This document shows, one piece after another, positions 1 to 12,038 of a stretch of DNA of 64,000 nt. The stretch is from Puccinia triticina. Its lineage: Eukaryota; Basidiomycota; Pucciniomycetes; Pucciniales; Pucciniaceae. The stretch spans positions 2,996,001-3,060,000 of the forward strand of contig NC_070568.1 of the NCBI RefSeq assembly GCF_026914185.1, written 5' to 3'. The notes beneath the pieces are model-generated. The model made no database searches. It was not told where the DNA came from and saw only the letters and a program-made list of their open reading frames with translations. Each line of letters starts with the position of its first letter. Within the stretch, counting starts at the first letter, position 1. The position numbers and the translations under genes were made by a program.

Positions 1-1159
1 TTGGAAAGTCCCCAGCCTTTGTTGAAGCGGGGATAGTAGGCCAGCTGGCACATCCAGTTGTGGATGTAAGCATGGAACACTGATGTGCCAAACTTGATGC
101 GTGGGCGGTCTTCCGGGAGGATATTTCTCTTAAGATAATTATATTAAAGCAAGCTGTTAGAAACTCAAATATTGAGTGTAAAATTGAAATTGGATTTGTA
201 TGCACCAGATCAATAAACTTGTCCATTGAACACCCAATGTCATAAAGTATCCCCACTGGAAGATTTGGTTCCACAACTGAAATCAATCGCTGGATTAATG
301 CCAGTGGGAAGCATTGTTGTTCGCCAGACTTGTGGATGTTGGCTAAATAAATTGCTGAATCATGTTGGCAGTAACAACCCATCAAACCGGTGTTGTCACA
401 TCCTTTCCAAGTTGACTTGTTTCTCTTGTCATCCGCAGCTTTATGTGACTCAGCGCATTGGTCAACCTACAGTATTATTGATAAGAACGGTGCAGGATGA
501 GCAATTTCAATTAAAAAAACATCATTGACTATCTATAAACAGACCTGCTCAGGAGTGTTTTCTAACATTTCCTTTTCTCTGATAAGTTCTTTGGCTTTAT
601 CCACGTCAGTTTGCTGGAGAAATATTCGTGGTGTACGGAGTTGTTCATGATTTCGGCTGGCGTTTGAGTGGTGGTGGTGTTGAAAATTTCCGTCTAGACA
701 AACAATGAGGCAATCCCAAGTGGTCTCCCGATACATTGAACTGTCCAGTGGTTGGGGGCCAAAGCAAGCTGGGCAGGAAAGGGATGCTAGAATTTTTTGA
801 TCATCCAAACAAAGAACGGTGTGGATTAAAGAGTCTGATTTTTCCTCAAGTTGCCAATACAGATCCACTGCAGCACTGAAAGGTTTACAAATGTCCCAAG
901 CCTTAAAGAATTGAATGCAAATGCTGTCAGGTAAGAATGTGCAGCAACATGAAAAGATGAAAAACATACATGATTGGCTTGACCTCTTCTAACATGAAGT
1001 CTTTGAGATCGTGGTTCAAGAAAATGGGTAAAGGCTGTTGTGAATGGCAAGGCATCAACATGGCAATTGTTCCACAAGTGATTGTGAAGTATTAGAAGGG
1101 GGACCAAAAAAGCCGTCTGTGGATAGACAGGTGAGCCGGCCAAGTAACCCAGGTAGAGT
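1..1159 (-). pseudogene. KDZ (CxC1-type) transposase, middle part, runs off left edge
   Basis: This is the continuation of the transposase gene that starts at 7509 and is split by the gypsy element at 1160-6846. Reading right to left, exons are 1159-970, 901-545, 466-206 and 128 to beyond base 1. Introns are 969-902, 544-467 and 205-129, all GT-AG and all phase 0. Recognisable KDZ (Kyakuja-Dileera-Zisupton) stretches are YLAGSPVYPQTAF, SCPACFGP, LDGNFQ, SNASRNHEQLRTPRIFL, the GLMGCYCQHDSAIYLANIHK block, a YDIGC motif and the RPRIKFGTSVFHAYIHNW block. The C-terminal part lies outside the window. No stop or frameshift is visible in these four exons, so this half looks young. The family are DNA transposases common in basidiomycetes; its activity here is destroyed by the insertion. 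Confidence 0.85.
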
Positions 1160-1361
1160 TGTTATGAGCTGTAGTGCGGGCTCCACAGCGCAGACTCACA
1201 TGTACATAGACTACACATACATGTCACGGACCATACTCAAGGTTTGAGAGGCTGGAGATCCAAGCCTCTTCCTCATCCTGCAATCTACCATCTTGGATCC
1301 AGAACCCCCAGAACCCCAGAACCCAGACCCCATCTTCCTCTCCACAGAACAGACCTTAACA
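1160..1361 (+). repeat. 5' LTR of chromovirus
   Basis: 202-bp long terminal repeat beginning TGTTATGAGC and ending CCTTAACA. It aligns without gaps to 6645-6846. Seven of the eight differences fall at CpG, TpG or CpA positions, as expected from cytosine deamination. Confidence 0.93.
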
Positions 1362-1512
1362 TATTGCAGGATCTACTTAACGGAGACGAAGACCAAGAAC
1401 CAGATCACTCCGACTCCGAAACCTTGAACATCCCGACTCCGAAACCTTGAATATCCCGCAATCCACTCCTAGAAACCTTGAATATCCCGCTCCGACATCA
1501 CACAGCAATACG

Positions 1513-2480
1513 ATGGCTGCCTCCGAAGCCGCCAAACTCCGACAACAACTGGCAGACATTACTAAGAAGGCCAACGACGAGGAGGAAAAACGCCGCCAGG
1601 CCGAGGCCAAGTTGGAGGACGCACTCCGCACTCCAAATCCACCCCCTCCCCCAAGATTGCTCAACCCAACAAGTTCAATGGAAAACGCGGAGCGGTGGCG
1701 GAGACGTTTGCCCGCCAGGTTGGCATCTATATGACTGTGAACAAGCACTTGTTCCCGACCGACACGACACAAATCCTTTTTGTGTCCTCGTACATGACCG
1801 GACCCGCGGGCGTGTGGGCAGCCCCGTTCCTTGACCAGGCAGCAGTGGAACCACCCACCCTGACCTACGCGGAGTTCACGGCGGCCTTCCGGGGCATGTT
1901 TTTTGACCCGGAAAAGAAGGCAAAGGCGGAACGAGCCCTCCAAGCGCTGAAGCAGACCGGTTCTGGGGCGGACTACACCCACACCTTTGTCCAGCACGCC
2001 TCCACAGCGGGATGTGAAATCCCCACCCTCCTCAGCCAGTACCGCCAAGGTCTGAAGCGGGACATCCAGATGGCGCTCATTGTTTCCCGCACCGCATTCA
2101 CAACCATTAATGAGGTTGCTACCTTGGCCCTGGAGCTTGATACGGCGATGAGCGGAGCGGAGGCCGGAACAGCGCCGGCTAAACAGAAGATCAACCCCAA
2201 CGCCATGGACCTATCGGCGTTAAACGGACAACTATCCGACTCCGAGAAGGCCCGGATGATGCGGGAAGGACTCTGTTTCTGATGCGGAGCGCAGGGCCAC
2301 ATCTCCCGCGACTGTCCAACCAAGAAGGGAAAAGGCCGCGGAAACGCCAGGATTGCGGCAATGGAGGATCAGATCCGACAATCAGTGGAAGGGATGGCGG
2401 CAATAGGTGGAGGCGGACCAGCGGATAAAGGCGGAAAAGGCCGGGCTGACTTGTCACAAAATGGAGGCGCTCAGGAATGA
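1513..2480 (+). pseudogene. Gag of chromovirus, frameshifted
   Basis: Nucleocapsid/capsid reading frame of the chromovirus. It starts MAASEAAKLRQQL with a coiled-coil-like charged stretch. It changes frame in the C-rich run near 1640-1655, then continues through a retrotransposon Gag region (AETFARQVGIYMTVN ... LTYAEFTAAFRGMFF). A CCHC zinc knuckle follows, reading CF-stop-CGAQGHISRDC: the TGA at 2280-2282 sits where a CGA codon would restore it by one C-to-T change. The frame ends at TGA 2478-2480, overlapping the pol ATG. Known role of the family: particle assembly and RNA binding. This copy is broken. Confidence 0.82.
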
Positions 2481-5400
2481 AGGTTGTGCCTTTCCTGAGC
2501 GCGGCGGAGTTGTCTTGTAGTATTGGTGCTAGTCAAACTTTAACCAGAAATGAAATTGACCCCAGATGTTTCATCTCTCGCACCATCACAACTCCCAGAG
2601 CCACACCCCAGAACCCCTTACCCCCTGCCTCCTTTTTGATTGATTCCGGAGCGACCCATGATGTGTTGAGCGAGTCCTATGCCGCCGCGGCGGGATTACT
2701 CCACAACGCCACCGCCTCAAGGCGGACGGTGTCGGGATTCGATGGATCCACATCCCAAGCGGCATATGAGATTGACCTGACCCTGAATGAAGAACCCCGC
2801 CCTTCAAAATTCATCATCACCCAACTGAAAGACACGTACAACGGCATCCTTGGGATGCCATGGATCCGCAAACACAGACACCAAATTGAGTGGACCACCC
2901 GCACACTCCGCTCCGACCACTCCGACATTGCAGCTGCCTCCGCAGCTTCGTCCACTCCAAAAACATCCTCAACAGAGGGCCAAGGGCCCATGATGGGGAA
3001 AGCTAGGATTTGTGACGAGGGGGTGTGGGTTTTACCGCCCCCGCAATGTGAGTTCGATAGACTACCCTCTTCCATACTCCCTGAAACGGCTGGCAAGCTT
3101 TTTGTCCCCGTAGATAGTACTCCGCACCCCGACTGGAATCCCGCCCCCCCGCAGCTGGAATGGAACCCCGCCAACCCCACCAACAATTTTGCTGACGCTT
3201 TGGCGGTATTGTCCACTCCGCAAACATCCTCAACAGAGGGCCAAGGGCCCATGATGGGGAAAGCTAGGATTTGTGACGAGGGGGTGTGTATTTTACCGCC
3301 CCCGCAATGTGAGTCCGATAAAGGTTCTCCGCAATCATTTTCCGAAGCAGCTGGCAAGCCCCTTTCTCTCCTAGAACTGTACACTGCAGAGATTAGCGCC
3401 GCCAAGACATTGTGGTCGACCTCCGCCCGGCTAGCAGCAGCGGGAAAGGCCGCTATTGCAACACGGACCGTCGAGGAACTTGTCCCGCAGTGCTACCATC
3501 GATTCATTGACATGTTCCGGAAATCCAGCGCTAAGAGCCTACCGCCACGAAGAAAGTATGACTTCCGTGTTGACCTAGTCCCAGGAGCTACACCGCAAGC
3601 AAGCCGGATCATTCCGCTTTCACCGGCGGAGAACCAGGCACTTGACACACTGATTGCGGAAGGACTGGCCAGCGGAACAATCCAGCGGACCACGTCACCA
3701 TGGGCGGCCCCAGTTCTATTCACCGGAAAGAAGGACGGAAACCTTTGCCCCTGTTTTGACTACCAAAAACTCAACGCACTGACAGTGAAGAACCGGTACC
3801 CCCTTCTGCTGACCATGGACCTAGTTGACAGCCTGCTAGACGCCGACACCTTCACAAAGCTGGACCTCCGCATCGCCTATGGAAACCTCGGAGTGGCGGA
3901 GGGAGATGAGGATAAGCTAGCGTTCATCTGCAAGGCGGGGCAATTTGCTCCGCTCACCATGCCGTTTGGACCCACAGGAGCACCGGGATACTTTCAATAC
4001 TTCATGCAGGACATTCTCCTTGGAAGAATTGGAAAGGACACCGCCGCATACCTGGATGGCATTATGGTATACACACAGAAAGGCTCCGATCACACGGCTG
4101 CGGTCAACGGAATCCTGGAGACCCTGAGCAAGCATCAATTATGGCTGAAACCGGAGGTGGAATATCTTGGACTCTTGATTGCGTGTAACCAGATTAGAAT
4201 GGACCCCGCAAAAGTGAAGGCGGTGACGGAGTGGCCCGCACCGCGGAACGTTACGGAACTTCAGCGGTTCATTGGATTCTCCAACTTTTACCGCCGGTTC
4301 ATTGACCACTTCTTGGGGAAGACCAGACCTCTACACGACCTGACCAAAGCAAAAACCCCCTTTGTCTGGGATGAAAAATGTAACTCCGCTTTCAAATGCC
4401 TAAAGACCGCCTTCACCTCCGCTCCAATACTTAAGATTGCGGACCCGTACAAGCCGTTTATCCTGGAATGTGACTGCTCCAACTTCGCGCTTGGAGCAGT
4501 CTTGTCTCAAGTCTGCAACAAAGACAAAGAACTCCACCCCGTCGCTTACTTATCCCAATCATTGGTGCAGGCGGAGAAGAACTACGAGATCTTTGACAAG
4601 GAACTATTGGCCATTGTTGCCGCTTTCAAAGAGTGGCGGCAGTACCTGGAAGGAAACCCGCACCGCCTGACCGCCATTGTTTACACGGACCACCAGAACC
4701 TAGAAAGCTTCATGACCACCAAGGAGCTCACTCGGAGACAGGCGCGGTGGGCGGAGACCATGGGTTGCTTTGATTTTGAAATCATCTTCCGCCCGGGCCG
4801 CCAAGCCACCAAGCCCGATGCCCTATCAAGAATACCGGACCTAGCCGCCGCCCCTGGTGAAAAACTGACCTTTGGACAGCTGCTGAAGCCCAATAACATC
4901 ACGGAGCAGACTTTTGCGGAGATATCGGAGTTTGAATCCTGGTTTGAGGACGAATCAATTGACTTGGCGGAGGCGGAGCACTGGTTTGAGGTAGACGTAC
5001 TGGGGACAGACGCGGAGCACGGAGTGGAAAATGAACTGGCAATGGCTGATGCGGAGATCATTGCAAGAATCAGAGAATTGACCCCACTCGATGCCCAACT
5101 GACCGGATGGATAGAATCCTTGAAAACCCCCACAGGTAACCAGAACAGATACACGGAGACTGATGGCATCTTGTACGACAAAGGGCGGATAGTGGTACCG
5201 GCGGACCAAGATCCTGAAGAGCCGACACAACACCAAAGCGGCGGGCCACCCAGGCCGATCCCGCACCCTCACCCTGGTCTGACGGATTTTTGTGTGGAAC
5301 GGCCAGAAGAAGTTCGTCAACCAATACGTGGATGGATGTGATTCTTGTCAAAGAGTTAAAGCCTCGACGCAACAGCCATTTGGGACACTGGAGCCGCTGC

Positions 5401-6509
5401 CAATTACGGCGGGGCCGTGGACGGACATCAGCTATGACCTCATCACAGACCTACCTGAATCCCGCTCCCACAACAGCATACTGACTGTTGTTGACCGTCT
5501 GACAAAGATGGCACACTTTATCCCCTGCAGGAAGTCCATGAATGCGGAGCAGTTAGCGGACCTGATGGCGGAGCACGTTTGGAAAATCCACGGCACTCCG
5601 AAGACTATTGTTTCCGACCAAGGGAGCATTTTTGTATCCCAAATCACCCGGGAATTGGACAACAGACTTGGCATCCGCCTCCAACCATCTACGGCGTACC
5701 ATCCAAGGACAGACAGACAGTCGGAAATCGCAAACAAAGCGGTGGAGCAATATCTCCGCCATTTTGTGAGCTATCAACAGGACGATTGGGCTCCGCTCCT
5801 GGCAACGGCGGAATTTGCTTACAACAACAACAATCACACGTCAACAGGGGTGTCACCATTCAAGGCAAATTACAGTTTCAACCCATTGTACAGCGGAATT
5901 CCATTGGCAGGACAGTGTGTACCGGCGGTGGCGGAGCAACTCCGCCAGCTTGCGGAGGTACAGGACGAACTGAAGCACTGTCTAGAAGCGGCGCAGGAGG
6001 CCATGAAAAGCCAGTTTGACCGCGGAGTGCGGAAAACACCGGAATGGAACAGTGGAGACAAGGTTTGGCTAGATGGGCGGAATATCTCGACAACACGCCC
6101 CAGCCCCAAATTGGAACACCGCTGGCTTGGACCATTCCCAATAGCTAGCAGAATTTCAACCTCCGCTTACAAACTGACCCTTCTGCTTTCCATGCAGGGA
6201 GTCCACCCAGTTTTTCACGTGTCAGTACTCCGCAAACACAAGCCCGACGAGATCGCCCACCGACAGCGGCGGACCCCGGAGCCAGTAACAGTCAACGGCG
6301 GAGATGAGTGGGAGGTTGACGGAATACTGGACAGCCGGCGGAGAGGGCGGAAGACTCAATACCTTGTCAGCTGGCGCGGATTTGGACCGGCGGAAAATTC
6401 TTGGGAGCCGGAGGCAAACTTGAAGAACAGCGGAGACCTATTGGCGGAGTTTAACTCAAAATTTCTGGAGGCGGCGGCCAGGCATTGGAGGACGCGGAGA
6501 AGAAATTGA
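2477..6509 (+). pseudogene. Pol of chromovirus: protease, RT, RNase H, integrase, chromodomain
   Basis: The pol ATG at 2477 overlaps the gag stop as ATGA. Order of domains: aspartic protease (FLIDSGATHDV, 2640-2670), a spacer with a direct repeat (about 2950-3030 and 3225-3315), reverse transcriptase, RNase H (FILECDCSNFALGAVLSQ), then after a frame change near 5207 the integrase zinc finger (CDSCQ) and DD-E core (ISYDLITDL, VSDQGS, SEIANK). It ends with a chromodomain (WEVDGILDSRRRG ... YLVSWRGF ... SWEPEANL). The RT active site reads YLDG (about 4048-4059) instead of YLDD, removing a catalytic aspartate. A TGA at 5280-5282 lies where CGA is expected. Intact stretches are 2477-5341 and 5292-6509. 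The chromodomain suggests chromatin-directed integration in the family. Confidence 0.9.
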
Positions 6510-6644
6510 GAGGGCAAGCTTTTTCCCACTGGGTTTTTTAATGCTGCCCGGGGACAGAATGCAGAGCCAAAAGAGGAGGATTTTTTTTTTTTTCTCATTG
6601 ACCAACCAGAAAAGGGGGCGGCTTGGGCATTAAAGGGGGGATAC

Positions 6645-6846
6645 TGTTATGAGCCGTAGCGCGGGCTCCGCAGCGCAGACTCACATGTACATAGACTACA
6701 CGTACATGTCACAGACCATACTCAAGGTTCAAGAGGCTGGAGATCCAAGCCTCTTCTTCATCCTGCAATCTACCATCTTGGATCCAGAACCCCCAGAACC
6801 CCAGAACCCAGACCCCATCTTCCTCTCCACAGAACAGACCTTAACA
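6645..6846 (+). repeat. 3' LTR of chromovirus
   Basis: Second 202-bp LTR copy, TGTTATGAGC to CCTTAACA, preceded by the polypurine-like tract ending at 6640. It retains more CpG dinucleotides than the 5' copy. The duplication agagt follows at 6847-6851. Confidence 0.93.
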
Positions 6847-7509
6847 AGAGTAGTCGCACAGGATAACGTGTGCATCTGCAGAATTCAATGTTCACACGGC
6901 GCTGGGCTAATTGTAAGTTCATGAAGCAAATTTGAGCCATCAGTTATAACACAGGCAGGAATCTCTTGGAAAAAGGGAAATTTACAGACCATTGATATCT
7001 ATCAAGTCAACAGAACGTTGAGTTTTAGCTTGTGGTCCGCACTGGCAGGGAAGCCAAAAATCGTGGTACGAATTGGATCCGGCTCAATTAGATGTCTTGA
7101 ATTTTTGAACCATATATGCCGGGTGGAGGTAATCAAGGAGTGACTTCCAGTTGAATTCCCTAGCTCGCTGTCGGTGTCTCTCGTTGCTAGCTTGGACCAT
7201 GAGATCTATAGCATCAGGTTCCTCTTTGTCCAAAGTGACCCAGGTTTGCCACTGACCATCTTCACTGTCATCTGCATCGTCTTCAAGTCCTGGTTGAAGA
7301 TTGAGTTCTTCATTGCAATCTTCAAAGGTATCATTGCGGTGGTTAAATAATTCGTCTTGGTGAGGGGGGATGGGTCGAGAGTCTTGGTCGGCTTGGTTCA
7401 TAGAATCTTCCAGGCGTCGAAGAGCTGCTAGATCATCTGCTTCATTCAGTTGCCTTCGACGGCGATCCTCTCGGCGGATAGCTGGGCCCCGGATTCGCTG
7501 TCGCGGCAT
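6847..7509 (-). pseudogene. KDZ (CxC1-type) transposase, 5' part
   Basis: N-terminal part of the same transposase, start codon at 7509-7507 (MPRQRIRG). The basic and acidic N-terminus is followed by a CQCG...RSVDLIDI...FCRC region, the paired-cysteine CxC pattern. A GT-AG intron lies at 6989-6907 (83 bp). The coding frame has one in-frame TGA at 7086-7084; a tryptophan is likely ancestral (inference from memory of relatives). The exon then runs to 6852 and continues at 1159 across the gypsy element: with one copy of the agagt duplication removed, the frame reads CTRYPVRL then YLGYLAGSP without a break. A further in-frame ATG lies upstream at 7626, but the conserved N-terminus favours 7509. 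Bases 6847-6851 are the right-hand target duplication. Confidence 0.82.
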
Positions 7510-8477
7510 TCTGTCAATAGGATGGGTGAGTTGAAACAAAGATGTGGGTGTTTTGCTTGATGAGCCAATGCGCAGTGAGATGTAGTTTTGATGAGAGGGT
7601 AGGTGATTGGTGTTGTGTATGGACATGTGTATGTAAAATTGGACATGGTCAGGGGGGCGTACACAGCTATGTATTCGGACTTATGACTTGGCGTGTTTTC
7701 TGGGCCTTGAAAACATCCCCAGAGTTGGGGACTCTAGGGTTGCTGTATTTCAGCGGTATTTGGGTGGTTTGCGCGCATCAGGAGGGCCTGGGGGTTCTTT
7801 GCATAGGAGGGGGTTTAGGGGTGGCCACAGGTGGGATACTGGCTATCGGTGAAGTGATTGTGGCAACCACAAAACCTGGCACAGTTAATCTCAATTGTAC
7901 ATTTACTGTTCAGTCCTGCCGCCGTTGGAGCTGCCTCCGGCCATCTGGCCAGGGCTGGGCCCGTTGTAAACCTTCAGCTGCTATTCCATCAAGGGTGCGA
8001 CGTGGCAAGTTCAAATGCTCCCAAACATTGAATTGTTGAAGTCTGAGCTTATAGGTTTACTTCTGCTTTGAGGTGGTCTATATATTGCTCTTTGTGCACA
8101 TCCGCTGTCCATGAGGTACCTCATTCTTGATTTTCTCAACATCTGTATCGGAAATCTTTCTCTTGCGGCTTTTCATGCAAGGCGACTCACTCCCCCTTAA
8201 AGTTCATATTCATAACACCACTCCGTGATCAGTGCTCCTCCGGGAAAGAAAGACAAGCTTTTCATCAAGGCAACAAATACTTCCGCTTAGTCTGTATGTA
8301 TTTCACTAATATCTCTTCCCTCCCAATTTTTTGATCTGCATGATATCTGTCCTCTTTACCTTCTCTGACTAGCCGGTCTCTTCTTTCGTATGTTCCTTGG
8401 CATCCGACAGGTTTCGCCATCAATCTCCTGCAAGCTAAATTAACATATTTATGTACATACATCCGATAACGAGAGAG
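7510..8477. other. Intergenic region between KDZ transposase and phospholipase B gene
   Basis: About 970 bp between divergently transcribed genes, presumably holding both promoters. A TATA-like tctatatattgc lies at about 8078-8089, roughly 390 bp before the phospholipase start. I see no convincing gene. Confidence 0.4.
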
Positions 8478-11031
8478 ATGCCACTAGCATATTATCCATT
8501 AATACTCGGCCTAGACCTGATTTTTCTCCTGGGCCTCACCGGCAAAGTATACTCGCAAGTCTTGACTGCTAGCCTGCCCTCCTACGCCCCCGTCAGCGTT
8601 GAATGTCCCGCGAAGCAACAGCTTTTGCGGCTAGCAGGCACCCCTACCGGACGGAATCAAAGCTTGTCCGAGGCCGAGACCAATTATCTTAAGGGCCGCA
8701 AATCTGTCATTAACCCACTCTGGCATACTTTTTTTACAAAAGGGCCAGGCAAGGATACCGGCTACCAGTCCATTTCTTTGCTGACCAAAAATCAGCAAGA
8801 TTGGCCTGTCTTTGCAATTGCTCATTCTGGCGGTGGTCTACGCGCTTCGCTATACGCTGCGGGAGTCTTGCAAGCGCTGTGGGTATCATGCTACGCGTGC
8901 TTGGCAAAAATATTCACAGTTCCTCGCGCTCATTTTTATTTTCTCCGTTTCAGGGATTCAAGGTCCAGCTCTAGCCCCCTCCGGGGTGCTTATTCATTGT
9001 CAACATATGTCACTGGTCTGAGTGGTGGGAGCTGGCTGGTCGCATCCGCGGCCGCGAACAATTACCCGACCGCGCCGGAGATGGTGAAGAGCTGGCAGTT
9101 GGAGATAGATTTGGCAATTCCCGGAGGCGCCAACCCCTCGAGAAATGTACAGTTTCTGGACGCGCTCCACGACACCGTCAAGCTCAAACAAGCTGCTGGA
9201 TACAATATCTCTTTGACTGACCACTGGGGTACCTATATAACATTCACCTATCTAACATGAACGTCTGCAAATATGTATCAGCACCAGTATTGATGTTGAT
9301 ATCCTACTCTAGGTCGCGCGCTTGGATATCATTTCTTGCCTGGAACAAGCTCTGAAAGTTAGTCTAGCGAGTCAAATGGCTGTTCTGAGTGATGTCAAGA
9401 CTGACGGCTCTGTGCGTTTCCCAATATCTTGCTGCATTATCCACAGATTTCTATACCAATTCCCCAACTGCTCACGGGGCGGGGATGCTATTCTCGAGCT
9501 TGCGCAACACGCAATCGATGCGAAACCATCAGGTCCCTCTCCCGATCATTGTCAGTAATCACAAGCCCGTGAACGAAGCTGCCGCAAACCCAAGCAACCT
9601 GCCCGTCTCCGGAGCAACATACGTCCCGCTCTCCGCCCCGGTCTACGAATGCTCGCCGTTCGAGTTCGGGAGCTTTGACCCCCAGCTGAGCGCTTTCATT
9701 CCCTCAGAATTCCTCGGCACTAGTCTCGACGCCGGGAAGCCTTTCATCGCTTCATCCGTCATCAAAGCCGCTAAAAACGCCAAAAAATTGCAAAAAAACA
9801 CCTGTGTTCAGGGGTTTGATCACATGAGCTTCATCATGGGAAGCTCAGCGACAGTTGCGTAATATTTCATCGTGATCTTACAAAATTCACTGCCCAAATT
9901 TGACTCATAATATCTTGATATTTTCGCCTTTTTCATCTGATGATTCTTGCCCCCAAAAAGTTGTTCAATACCATAGCTGGCCTACCTACCCAGTACACCA
10001 CAGTTTTGCAGACAATGGCTCGAAAGATTTCTGGTAGTCTTGACAAATCCCTGACGGCACGGTACCCGAATGCGTTCAGAGGAGTAAATGGCCCCGCTGG
10101 CTTTGACCGTTCCCGTACCGACGAGCTTGTGATTGTTGATGGTGGTAAGTTTCCAATTGATGTCATGCATCTTTTCTGGAAGTTGAGTTTGATGATTTGT
10201 GATCTGGTCATAGGTGAAAATGGTGAAAATATACCACTCAGCCCGCTACTGGTTCCAGTTAGACAGGTTGATGTCATCTTGGCGGCGGATGCGTCCAGGG
10301 ACTCGGATTCAAGGTATGAAAATGCAAGTGTCTCTGTCACATAGATTACATTGATCAAACACCCATTGCTTTGTCTTCCGGGAAACTCAGTGGCGTCAAC
10401 GGGGATGGCTGGCCTAACGGAAGTAGCATGATCAACACTTTCCTACGAGTAACCAAGGTCTTGCCGGCTGGCACAGCTAACTTTCCACCTGTCCCGTTGA
10501 ATCCTCAAGTCTGGGAGAAAAAGGGTGAGCGCATGAATTGTACTGACTGCGAATTAAAGAGCTAGAAAAGCTGACAAGGACGCTCGCTGCACTCGAAGGA
10601 TTGACATCTCGTCCCGCATTCTTCGGCTGCGAGGCACCAACTAAGCAAGGTAATGGTGGATATCCCTTGGTGATTTACTTGCCAAATAGCCCCACCCGAT
10701 CACCTCCATTCACCAATTACTCAACCTTCAAGCTACAAGTTGAGTCCGGAGCCCTACTTATAAAGCGCTTTTGGGGAAGAAACTCGGCCGAAGCAAGTCA
10801 CATAACTAACAAGTTGCTTATCTCATGCTTTAGTATTCGAAGAAGGAGACCAGCTCGTTCCTGACCTCGGTCATGGAGTCGACGACCAAGCCGAGGATCA
10901 GCATCAGCCGCGGTGACGCCGACTGGCCCACATGTTTATCCTGCGCATTGATAGATCGAACCCGAAATCGGCAAGGCGTGCCTCGATCCGACCCGTGTTC
11001 AAACTGCTTTAAACGGTACTGCTTTAGTTAA
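8478..11031 (+). CDS. Secreted phospholipase B / lysophospholipase, copy A (9 exons, 627 aa)
   Basis: Fungal phospholipase B family (hydrolyses acyl chains of phospholipids and lysophospholipids; usually secreted or cell-wall bound). Exons: 8478-8878, 8954-9228, 9313-9357, 9447-9853, 9961-10144, 10214-10313, 10391-10524, 10599-10738, 10834-11031. All introns are GT-AG and the phases close to 627 codons. The N-terminus has a hydrophobic signal sequence (LILGLDLIFLLGLTG). Motifs: SGGGLRA (about residue 117), GLSGGSW with the nucleophile near Ser157, and VDGGENGENIPL with the catalytic Asp near 436. The C-terminus is cysteine-rich (CLSC ... CSNCFKRYC), without an obvious GPI signal. The start at 8478 is chosen over the in-frame ATG at 8451 because it puts the hydrophobic segment at the N-terminus and matches copy B. 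Copy A has one intron (9229-9312) absent from copy B. Confidence 0.92.
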
Positions 11032-12033
11032 ACCTCATCCATCACAAATTACCGTAACATGATCAAATTCGCCCGACTGGACCACCAGCTTGTTATGTGA
11101 AAATATGTGTTTATTTCTGTTTTGATATTTTTCCATAGTTTCGTGTTCTTATATTCACATATTTTCTATATACACAGTTGATTATGGTTGTATTTCTCAT
11201 CAACCAAAATATTTACTTGGAAAGCACTACACCAGGGTTGCAACAAAAGCTTCTTGAAACCATTTTCAAAAATTCTTGGTTTTAAAATGGTTTCTGAACA
11301 CTTTTTGTTTGGTTTCGGGGCCTTTCTCACAGTGTTTTCAAAAACACTTCAAAAAACCTATGAAAACTGCACCAACAATGTTGTCTGCAATTGAGTTTGA
11401 AAAGGTTTGAAGTGGTTTTGAAAACCACTTCAAAACATTGGGCTGCAGCTGTGTTTTAGTATCCCTTTCCTCAAAAATACATTTTCCCTTTGGGGAATTT
11501 TTCTTCATCTCATTCTATACCTTGGGATTCATAGCTTCACGTGGCTGACCAAACCTATTATTATATCATTATTCCCTAAAGTCTGTGGTTTTCACCTCAA
11601 AATTAATCACATCATCCCTGAAAACTGTCTCAAAAAACAATATGCCACAGAACCATCCAACTATACTTGCAAGTTGCATCCCCTAATTTCTCAAAAGAAA
11701 AATATACCCAAAATATCTTGGCTGCTTTATCTACAATAACACCTCATCATGTCCCACATCAGTATCTTTTTCTGCACAGTCTCATTTCACTCAAAGTCTT
11801 AGAAAGAAGTTAATCAAATACAGTTATTCATTTGGTACTACAATTTGTTATCTTTTCAACAAGTTTTGTTTTGTTTTGTTTCACGGTCATGAAGAGTCTG
11901 ATTTTTACCAAAGGGGAACTCATGAACAAAACCTCTTTGACACTTTGTCTCAATGAACACCAACAAAATCAGGAGCCCAAACAAAAGGGAAAATGGATAT
12001 TCAGGACTGCTTATTTTTGATATGTCAAGGTAA
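11032..12033. other. AT-rich region downstream of phospholipase B copy A
   Basis: About 1 kb of AT-rich sequence with many TTTTCAAAA-like short inverted motifs and no supported gene. It contains a perfect 23-nt odd palindrome at 11409-11431. The 3' UTR and terminator of copy A should lie at its start. Confidence 0.4.
11409..11431. repeat. Perfect 23-nt palindrome
   Basis: The arms GAAGTGGTTTT and AAAACCACTTC flank a single central G. Related imperfect motifs (AAACCATTTTCAAAA, GTGTTTTCAAAAACAC) lie upstream at about 11255-11350, suggesting the remains of a hairpin-type element. Confidence 0.6.
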
Positions 12034-12038
12034 TATTA

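Larger units (their letters stand above)
1160..6846 (+). mobile_element. Ty3/gypsy chromovirus, complete structure, inactivated
   Basis: Complete LTR retrotransposon of 5687 bp inserted in the KDZ transposase gene. Direct evidence: 202-bp LTRs at 1160-1361 and 6645-6846 with TGTTA...TAACA ends, a 5-bp target duplication agagt at 1155-1159 and 6847-6851, and a purine-rich tract (taaagggggg) just before the 3' LTR. The gene order protease, RT, RNase H, integrase, chromodomain defines a chromovirus. The reading frames carry two frameshifts, two in-frame TGA codons and a changed RT active site, so the copy cannot be autonomous. The two LTRs differ at 8 of 202 positions by my count, all transitions. 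Confidence 0.93.

Noticed and set aside
226..528. Plus-strand open frame of 100 codons
   Set aside because: It is the complement of a KDZ transposase exon on the minus strand, which carries the recognisable motifs.
1377..2048. 223-codon minus-strand frame over gag
   Set aside because: Arginine- and serine-rich shadow of the gag frame, without splice or promoter signals, unlike the antisense gene at 22520-21136.
2677..3405. Long minus-strand frame inside chromovirus pol
   Set aside because: It lies opposite the protease-RT region; its length reflects GC-rich codons and the internal direct repeat.
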